From Azonexus sp. (GTDB taxonomy: Bacteria; Pseudomonadota; Gammaproteobacteria; Burkholderiales; Rhodocyclaceae): 64,000 bases of DNA. The position numbers and the translations under genes are program-made. The notes beneath the pieces are model-generated. The model had not been told where the DNA came from. It did not search any database and saw nothing but the letters and a program-made list of their open reading frames with translations. The first letter of the stretch is position 1, and every line of letters starts with the position of its first letter. This document shows positions 42,496-48,632 of this stretch, piece by piece. The stretch spans positions 55,539-119,538 of the forward strand of contig JAISPT010000047.1 in assembly GCA_031274715.1 (NCBI GenBank), written 5' to 3'.

Positions 42496-43551
42496 ATGAG
42501 GGAACCCAAGCTTGCCCCCGGCCCCGACCTTGTGAAACTCATCGCCGAAATCGACGAGTTCAAAGGCCGCTGGGAGGCCCTCAAAACACTCTCGCCGGAC
42601 CGCTTGAGCGCCCTGCGCAGAGTGGCCACCGTCGAGAGCGTCGGCTCCTCCACGCGTATCGAGGGAGCGAAATTATCGGATGCCGAGGTCGAGGACCTGC
42701 TCTCGCGGGCGCTCTCCATCCAATCCTTCAAGACGCGCGATGAGCAGGAAGTGGCCGGCTACGCCGAAGTGATGGACCTCGTGTTCGAGGCCCATGCCGA
42801 CCTGCGCCTTACCGAAAACCATATCCGCCAACTGCACCAAACCCTGCTGCGCCACAGCGACAAGGACGAGCGCCATCGCGGTGGATACAAGACGCTCCCC
42901 AACAACGTCGTGGCCTTCGATGCGGACGGGCGGGAGACCAGCGTCGTATTCGCAACGGCCTCGCCTTTCGACACCCCACGCGAAATGGAGGCGCTGGTCG
43001 CCTGGACGCGCAAGACGCTGGACGAAGAAGCCCTGCATCCTCTGCTCATCATCGCCGTATTTATCGTGGTATTTCTGGCAATCCACCCTTTTCAGGACGG
43101 CAACGGACGGCTCTCGCGCATACTCACCACGCTTCTCTTGCTGCGAGCAGGTTACGCCTATGTACCCTACGCCTCGCTGGAACGCGCGATCGAAGAAAAC
43201 AAGGATTTCTACTACAAAGCGCTACGGCGCACGCAGACGACACTCGACAGCGAAACGCCGGATTGGGAGCCTTGGGTAGGTTTCTTTCTGCGTTCCCTCA
43301 AGAAGCAGAAAGATGGCCTTGCGGCACGACTGAACCGCGAGCGGATCGCTCAAAGCAACGAGACCAGTTTGTCGGAGCTATCGCTCCAGATTCTCAAGAC
43401 GCTACGGGCGAGAGAGCGGCTGACGATTGCGCAGCTTGTAGAGATCACTGGCGCAAATCGCAACGCGCTGAAAGTACGGCTGCGCGAACTGGTTGCGCAG
43501 AGGCGGGTGCGGCAATGGGGGAAGGCTCGGGCTACGTGGTATTCGCTGTGA
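42496..43551 (+). CDS. Fic/DOC-family AMP-transferase with built-in inhibitory helix and C-terminal winged helix
   Basis: 351 residues. The active-site motif HPFQDGNGR (His197) is perfect, so AMP or another nucleotide can be transferred to a target hydroxyl. An N-terminal inhibitory helix motif SSTRIEGA (Glu56) places it in class II, self-inhibited. Residues about 285-351 look like a winged helix (LSLQILKTLRARERLTIAQLVEITGANRNAL), common in Fic proteins that bind their own promoter. The ATG at 42496 follows GGAGAG. Targets of this subgroup are mostly unknown; it can resemble a one-gene toxin with internal antitoxin. Confidence 0.92.
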   Translation: MREPKLAPGPDLVKLIAEIDEFKGRWEALKTLSPDRLSALRRVATVESVGSSTRIEGAKLSDAEVEDLLSRALSIQSFKTRDEQEVAGYAEVMDLVFEAHADLRLTENHIRQLHQTLLRHSDKDERHRGGYKTLPNNVVAFDADGRETSVVFATASPFDTPREMEALVAWTRKTLDEEALHPLLIIAVFIVVFLAIHPFQDGNGRLSRILTTLLLLRAGYAYVPYASLERAIEENKDFYYKALRRTQTTLDSETPDWEPWVGFFLRSLKKQKDGLAARLNRERIAQSNETSLSELSLQILKTLRARERLTIAQLVEITGANRNALKVRLRELVAQRRVRQWGKARATWYSL

Positions 43552-43559
43552 GCAGCTCG

Positions 43560-43651
43560 TTACTGGGCGCAGTGGATGCGGCTCTTGAGTTCGGCCAGCC
43601 AATCGGCATACCCTTGTGGTGGCAGGGCTAGCGGGTGAGTGTGTCGTTCAC
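43560..43651 (-). pseudogene. N-terminal remnant of a DUF1016/YhcG-type nuclease gene
   Basis: Read on the minus strand, the segment gives LPPQGYADWLAELKSRIHCAQ then stop (written here in two parts: LPPQGYADWLAEL and KSRIHCAQ). This matches the usual start of DUF1016 (YhcG, PDDEXK-nuclease) proteins. A GTG at 43651 starts VNDTLTR in another frame, so one frameshift and one stop are needed to join the parts. The remaining 300 or so residues are missing. It lies 8 bp after the Fic gene. The family call is by memory of the N-terminal pattern. Confidence 0.5.
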
Positions 43652-43682
43652 GTCAGAAGCTATCGGATTGGTCGATGATTCT

Positions 43683-43719
43683 TGAAGCTGGAATTTGACT
43701 TCGTTTTACTCCGGCCTAC
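43683..43719 (+). repeat. 37-bp direct repeat, copy 1
   Basis: Begins TGAAGCTGGAATT and ends CTAC. It matches copy 2 (44212-44248) at 30 of 37 positions in the same orientation. It overlaps the last codons of the minus-strand membrane-protein gene. Confidence 0.6.
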
Positions 43720-44161
43720 GGCTGTAACCTTCCTTCAACTCGTTTGCAACATTGGTTGCATTTATATATGCAAGAAATGATCCAAAAAACATTAAAGATG
43801 AATACCCAAAAATGATGCCCACGAACAGCTTTGTTATTTCAAGTCCCGCTCCCAGCATAAACGATGAAAGGGCCAAAGCTACTATGCCCATCAGCAGTAG
43901 ATAAACTGATTGAAAACGGAGTCTTATCTCATAGGCAACCGCACTATCCCTAAAACGGTCATCTTGCCGAATACCTTCGATACGCGCATGCCAAGCAGCT
44001 TTTCTAGCTTCTGATTTATTTCGCCACAACGAAAATGATTTACTGACAATTTTATCCAATGGCGATTTAAGGTATGCGGAAAGCAAGTTAATAATTACGC
44101 CGGCAAACACAACGCTTACCCACCAAGCAGGCCTAGAAAGTTCGGCAATTATCTCGTTCAT
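43706..44161 (-). CDS. AT-rich orphan membrane protein
   Basis: 151 residues, family not recognised. Hydrophobic segments near residues 12-30 (WWVSVVFAGVIINLLSAYL), 86-106 (SVYLLLMGIVALALSSFML) and 110-132 (LFVGIIFGYSSLMFFGSFLA) with a charged middle region (LWRNKSEARKAAWHARIEGI). Base composition is far richer in A and T than all neighbours, a sign of recent acquisition. GGAG lies before the ATG at 44161. The gene is enclosed by the two 37-bp direct repeats, so it looks like a small cassette. Confidence 0.7.
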   Translation of the reverse strand: MNEIIAELSRPAWWVSVVFAGVIINLLSAYLKSPLDKIVSKSFSLWRNKSEARKAAWHARIEGIRQDDRFRDSAVAYEIRLRFQSVYLLLMGIVALALSSFMLGAGLEITKLFVGIIFGYSSLMFFGSFLAYINATNVANELKEGYSRRPE

Positions 44162-44211
44162 CAAAGCTCCATAAATCTAGCTAAAATCGTTTGCATTACT
44201 CACTGTAGTCC

Positions 44212-44248
44212 TGAAGCTGGAATTCCACTTAGTTTCATTCCAGTCTAC
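44212..44248 (+). repeat. 37-bp direct repeat, copy 2
   Basis: Second copy of the repeat at 43683-43719, same orientation, 529 bp further on. Inside this copy CTGGAAT and ATTCCAG form an inverted repeat (44217-44239 region). Confidence 0.6.
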
Positions 44249-44321
44249 AAAGTCAGTTCTGAATATCCTAGTCGCTAATCTACCAAGGCGCGACCGAGAC
44301 GGATACGCGATCCGTTACACC

Positions 44322-44350
44322 GTGACGTTTGGCCGCTCCCCCCGTAGAAT
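44322..44350 (+). promoter_or_regulatory. Probable ilvA promoter
   Basis: GTGACG (44322-44327), a 17-bp spacer and TAGAAT (44345-44350), 29 bp before the ilvA ATG. Confidence 0.5.
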
Positions 44351-44378
44351 CATCGTTTTTCCCCCATGAGTTCCCGCG

Positions 44379-45911
44379 ATGCATCCGGATTATCTCGAAA
44401 AAGTCCTCAACGCCCAGGTTTACGATGTCGCCGTCGAAACGCCACTGGACCGGGCAGCCAACCTGTCGGCGCGGATCGGCAATACGCTTTGCCTGAAACG
44501 CGAGGATATGCAGCCGGTATTTTCCTTCAAGCTGCGTGGTGCTTACAACAAGGTGGCCAGCCTCTCGGCCGACAAGCTCAAGCGTGGTGTCATCTGCGCC
44601 TCGGCCGGTAACCACGCCCAGGGCGTGGCGCTGTCGGCGGCGCAGGTCGGCTGTCGGGCAGTCATCGTCATGCCGACCTCGACGCCGGGCATCAAGATCG
44701 AGGCGGTTCGCCAGCGCGGTGGCGAGGTCGTACTGCACGGCGATTCTTTCGATGAAGCCTACGCTCATGCGCTGGAACTGGAAAAGCACGAGAAGCTGAC
44801 TTTCGTCCATCCCTTCGACGATCCCGAGGTGATCGCCGGCCAGGGCACCGTTGGCATGGAAATCCTGCGCCAGCACTCGCGCCACAATGGGCCGATTCAC
44901 GCCGTGTTCTGCGCCATTGGCGGCGGCGGTCTGGCCGCCGGAGTGGCCGCTTACATCAAGCGCCTGCGCCCAAATATCAAGGTCATTGGCGTCGAAACTT
45001 TCGATGCCGACGCGATGAAGCAGTCGATCGCCGCCGGCAAGCGGGTGCGCCTGGAGCAGGTCGGCCTGTTCGCCGACGGCACCGCGGTCAAGTATGTTGG
45101 CGAAGAAACTTTCCGGCTGTGCCAGGAATATCTCGACGACATCGTGCTGGTCGACACCGACGCCATCTGCGCGGCGATCAAGGACGTTTTCGAGGACACC
45201 CGCTCGATCCTTGAGCCGGCCGGCGCGCTGGCCGTCGCCGGGGCCAAGGAATACGCCCGCCAGCACAAGCTCAAGGACAAGAATCTGATCGCAGTGACTT
45301 CCGGTGCCAACATGAATTTCGACCGTCTGCGCTTCGTCGCCGAGCGGGCCGAGTTCGGCGAGCGGCGCGAGGCGGTGTTCGCCGTGACGCTGCCGGAGAA
45401 GCCGGGCGCCTACAAGAAGTTCTTGGCGCTGCTCGGCAAACGCAACATCACCGAATTCAACTACCGCTACCACACTGGGGCCGCGGCCCATGTTTACGTC
45501 GGCGTTCAGGTGGCCGACCGCAAGGAATCGCTGAAGCTGGCCGACAGCCTGGAGAAGCACGGTTATCCGACGCTCGACTTGAGCGATGACGAGATGGCCA
45601 AGAACCACGTCCGCCACATGGTCGGCGGCCATGCCCCGGAAGTCTGCAAGAACGGCCTGCGCGAACTGATTTACCGCTTCGAGTTCCCGGAGCGGCCGGG
45701 AGCGCTGATGAACTTCCTGACCCAGATGAGCGCCGGCTGGAACATCAGCCTGTTCCACTACCGCAATCACGGCGCCGACTACGGCCGGGTACTGGTCGGC
45801 ATGCAGGTGCCGCCGGACGAGATGGGCGAATTCCGCAGCTTCCTGACCAAGCTCGGCTACGCCCATTGGGACGAGAGTCAGAATCCGGCCTATCAGTTGT
45901 TCCTGGGTTAA
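44379..45911 (+). CDS. ilvA: Threonine dehydratase, biosynthetic (threonine ammonia-lyase)
   Basis: First enzyme of isoleucine synthesis: threonine to 2-oxobutanoate. 510 residues: a PLP-fold catalytic domain with the Schiff-base Lys in FSFKLRGAYNK, the Gly-rich phosphate loop GGGGLAAG and SAGNHAQGVA, followed by two ACT-like regulatory domains (VTLPEKPGAYKKFLALLG and FEFPERPGALMNFLTQM) that sense isoleucine and valine. This is the long, allosteric form. Confidence 0.97.
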   Translation: MHPDYLEKVLNAQVYDVAVETPLDRAANLSARIGNTLCLKREDMQPVFSFKLRGAYNKVASLSADKLKRGVICASAGNHAQGVALSAAQVGCRAVIVMPTSTPGIKIEAVRQRGGEVVLHGDSFDEAYAHALELEKHEKLTFVHPFDDPEVIAGQGTVGMEILRQHSRHNGPIHAVFCAIGGGGLAAGVAAYIKRLRPNIKVIGVETFDADAMKQSIAAGKRVRLEQVGLFADGTAVKYVGEETFRLCQEYLDDIVLVDTDAICAAIKDVFEDTRSILEPAGALAVAGAKEYARQHKLKDKNLIAVTSGANMNFDRLRFVAERAEFGERREAVFAVTLPEKPGAYKKFLALLGKRNITEFNYRYHTGAAAHVYVGVQVADRKESLKLADSLEKHGYPTLDLSDDEMAKNHVRHMVGGHAPEVCKNGLRELIYRFEFPERPGALMNFLTQMSAGWNISLFHYRNHGADYGRVLVGMQVPPDEMGEFRSFLTKLGYAHWDESQNPAYQLFLG

Positions 45912-46001
45912 TCGTCAACGGCAATAAGAATTTTTCTTTTTCTTCTTTGTCCACCCGGGTGAGCGTTCTAGACTGCCGTCATTATCCTCGGAGAAACGAC
46001 C

Positions 46002-46934
46002 ATGAAAATCGCCAACAACGTTACCGAACTGGTCGGCAACACGCCGCTGGTCAAGCTCAACCGCATCACCGCCGGCTACGCCGCTACCGTCGTCGCCAAG
46101 CTGGAGTATTTCAACCCCGGCCACAGCGTCAAGGACCGCATCGCGGTATCGATGCTCGACGCCGCCATCGCCGCCGGCAAGATCGGTCCCGATACCGTGG
46201 TGCTGGAACCGACCTCGGGCAATACCGGCATCGGCCTGGCGATGGTCTGCGCCGCACGCGGCATCAAGGCCGCTTTCGTGATGCCGGAAACCATGAGCCG
46301 CGAGCGCAAGCTGCTGTTGCTGGCCTACGGCGCCGAATTGATTCTGACGCCGGGAGCGGAAGGCATCGGCGGCGCCATCGCCAAGGCCCAGGCACTGGCC
46401 GAGAGCGATGCAAAATATTTCATCCCGCAGCAGTTTGAAAACCCGGCCAATCCCGAGGTGCACCGCAACACCACGGCCGAGGAGGTTTGGCGCGACACCG
46501 ACGGCCAGGTCGACATCTTCGTTGCCGGCGTTGGCACCGGCGGCACCGTAACCGGCGTCGGCGAAGTGCTCAAGGCGAGAAAACCCGGCGTGCGCATCAT
46601 CGCCGTCGAACCCGACACCTCGCCGGTGCTCTCTGGCGGCGCCAAGGGCCCGCACTTGATCCAGGGTCTCGGCGCCGGTTTTGTTCCGAAGATACTGAAT
46701 ACCGCGATCTACGACGAGGTGATCCGCGTCACCAATGACGACGCCTTCGCCATCGCCCGCCGCATGGCGACGGAGGAGGGGCTGCTGGTCGGCATTTCCT
46801 CCGGCGCCGCCACCTGGGCTGCGCTGGAACTGGCACGGCGGCCGGAGAATGCCGGCAAGCTGATCGTCGTCGTGATCCCATCCTACGGCGAACGCTACCT
46901 GTCGACCGCCCTCTACCAGCACCTCGAAGTTTGA
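46002..46934 (+). CDS. cysK: Cysteine synthase A (O-acetylserine sulfhydrylase)
   Basis: 310 residues. The PLP Lys lies in NPGHSVKDRIAV, the substrate loop is EPTSGNTGIGLAM, and the phosphate loop is GVGTGGTVTGVGEVLK. It converts O-acetylserine and sulfide to cysteine. CGGAGA precedes the ATG. A TTGA overlap joins it to the C-S lyase gene downstream. Confidence 0.95.
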   Translation: MKIANNVTELVGNTPLVKLNRITAGYAATVVAKLEYFNPGHSVKDRIAVSMLDAAIAAGKIGPDTVVLEPTSGNTGIGLAMVCAARGIKAAFVMPETMSRERKLLLLAYGAELILTPGAEGIGGAIAKAQALAESDAKYFIPQQFENPANPEVHRNTTAEEVWRDTDGQVDIFVAGVGTGGTVTGVGEVLKARKPGVRIIAVEPDTSPVLSGGAKGPHLIQGLGAGFVPKILNTAIYDEVIRVTNDDAFAIARRMATEEGLLVGISSGAATWAALELARRPENAGKLIVVVIPSYGERYLSTALYQHLEV

Positions 46935-48058
46935 GCATTTTCGACACGCCGCTCGACCGACGCGGCACCGATTCGGTCAAATGGGGCAAGTACGCCGGCC
47001 GCGACATCCTGCCGCTGTGGGTCGCCGACATGGATTTCGCGGCGCCGCCGGCGGTGCTCGCGGCACTGCGGCGCCGCGTCGACGCCGGCGTGTTCGGCTA
47101 CGGTGAGCCCTGGCCATCGCTTGAAGCCGCAGTCGTCGAGCATCTGGCCGGTGAATACGGCTGGGCCATCGACGCCGACTGGATCGTCTGGCTGCCTGGC
47201 CTGGTCAGCGGCCTGAATATCGCCTGCCGCGCCGTCGAGGGCGAGGTGCTGACGGCAACGCCGGTCTATCCATCCTTCTTGTCAGCGCCGCGCTTGGCCG
47301 GCCGGCTGCTGCGGCAAGTCGACCTGGTACGGCGTGACGGCCGCTGGCAGTGGGACATGGCCGCCCTGGCAACGGCGGCGGGCGAGGGCCCCCGGCTGTT
47401 CCTGCTCTGCCATCCGCACAATCCGGTCGGTCGCTGCTGGCAGCGTGACGAACTGCAGGCGCTGGCCAATTTCGCCGCCGAGCGCGACCTGATCGTCTGC
47501 TCGGACGAAATCCACTGCGGCCTGATCCTCGACGAAGACAAGCAGCACATTCCCTTCGCCAGCCTGTCGCCCGATGCCGCCCAGCGCAGCATCACGCTGC
47601 TCGCGCCGTCGAAGACCTTCAATATTCCCGGACTGGGCTGCGCTCTGGCGGTAATTCCCGACGCCGCGTTGCGCCACCGCTTCCGCCACGCCATGGAGGG
47701 CATCGTGCCGCACGTCAACGTGCTCGGGCTGACTGCCTGCGAGGCTGCCTACCGCGACGGCGAAGCCTGGCGGCGCGAGTTGATCGCCTACTTGGCCGGC
47801 AACCGCGACCGCGTAGCGACGGCCGTGGCCGCCTGCCCGAAGGTCAGCATGAGTCCGGTGGAGGCCACTTATCTTGCTTGGATCGACGTCCGCGGTCTCG
47901 GCCTGGCCGATCCGGCCCGGCATTTCGAGGCGCACGGCCTGGGCCTGTCGGACGGTGCCGACTTCGGCGCCCCCGGCTGGCTGCGCCTCAATTTCGGCTG
48001 CCCGCGCACCACCTTGGACGAAGCCCTGCGCCGTTTCGCCACGGCCTGCGCGGCATGA
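46931..48058 (+). CDS. patB: PatB/MalY-family cystathionine beta-lyase (C-S lyase)
   Basis: 375-residue class I/II-fold PLP enzyme. The N-terminus FDTPLDRRGTDSVKWGKY and PLWVADMDFAAPPAV are PatB/MalY signatures; CHPHNPVGR, VCSDEIHCGLIL and the Lys in APSKTFNIPGL are the PLP site. It cleaves C-S bonds of cystathionine or related sulfur amino acids, which fits its position behind cysK. The start is a TTG overlapping the cysK stop (TTGA); no ATG gives the conserved N-terminus. Confidence 0.92.
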   Translation: MSIFDTPLDRRGTDSVKWGKYAGRDILPLWVADMDFAAPPAVLAALRRRVDAGVFGYGEPWPSLEAAVVEHLAGEYGWAIDADWIVWLPGLVSGLNIACRAVEGEVLTATPVYPSFLSAPRLAGRLLRQVDLVRRDGRWQWDMAALATAAGEGPRLFLLCHPHNPVGRCWQRDELQALANFAAERDLIVCSDEIHCGLILDEDKQHIPFASLSPDAAQRSITLLAPSKTFNIPGLGCALAVIPDAALRHRFRHAMEGIVPHVNVLGLTACEAAYRDGEAWRRELIAYLAGNRDRVATAVAACPKVSMSPVEATYLAWIDVRGLGLADPARHFEAHGLGLSDGADFGAPGWLRLNFGCPRTTLDEALRRFATACAA

Positions 48059-48068
48059 ACAAAGTGGC

Positions 48069-48158
48069 ATGAATAGCTACGCACTGGCCATCTACGCCCT
48101 GCTGGCGGCGGTAGCGCGCGCGGCGATTAATTCATCCGCCAGCACTCCTGCGCCGTGA
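48069..48158 (+). pseudogene. Possible truncated N-terminus of a membrane protein
   Basis: A 29-residue frame, MNSYALAIYALLAAVARAAI then NSSASTPAP, begins 10 bp after the lyase gene and runs into the end of the convergent pilin gene. The first 20 residues look like a genuine membrane helix; the rest is the reverse side of pilE. This suggests that the pilin operon was joined here and cut an older gene. Weak evidence. Confidence 0.25.
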
Positions 48159-48603
48159 CACCGGTGCCGCTGACGCTGCGTACCGAAAGATTGTTGAGCA
48201 TGAAATTGCCGCACTGGTCGCTTGCCTGAGTCGTTCCGGCAACGGGCGTGGCAACGAGGGAATAGGCCGCCGCCGTCGGGTTGGCGCCAAAGCTCAAGGT
48301 GTAGAACCCATCCTGCGATGTGTTGCGATACACATCGTTGGCGCCAGTACCCAGCGTTGCGTCGGCGTAGCTCTGGTGCTGGCTGAAATAGCGCTCCATC
48401 GCCGCCGCAGCTTCCATCAGGGCGCGGGTCGCGTCGGTGCGCCGGGCGCGGCGGACGCTTTCCATGTAGGACGGGTAGGCGAAGGAGGCGAGAATACCGA
48501 CGATCACGATAACCACCATCATTTCAATCAGCGTGAAGCCGCGTTTTTCAAAGCGCCTGGTCATTGACAGGCCGTGGCAGCTCGTGGCGCGAATAATCCG
48601 CAT
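48127..48603 (-). CDS. pilE: Type IV pilin-like protein PilE (minor pilin)
   Basis: 159 residues with a prepilin peptidase site KRG/FTLIEMMVVIVIVGIL, Glu at +5, and a hydrophobic helix. The C-terminal pair of Cys (CGNFMLNNL...QECW) forms the D-loop. AGGAGG lies 10 nt before the ATG at 48603, which gives a long 22-residue leader; an ATG at 48564 would give a usual short leader but lacks a ribosome-binding site. Last gene of the operon. Confidence 0.9.
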   Translation of the reverse strand: MRIIRATSCHGLSMTRRFEKRGFTLIEMMVVIVIVGILASFAYPSYMESVRRARRTDATRALMEAAAAMERYFSQHQSYADATLGTGANDVYRNTSQDGFYTLSFGANPTAAAYSLVATPVAGTTQASDQCGNFMLNNLSVRSVSGTGVTAQECWRMN

Positions 48604-48632
48604 GGTCTGTATTCCTCCTGGCATCAATGATT

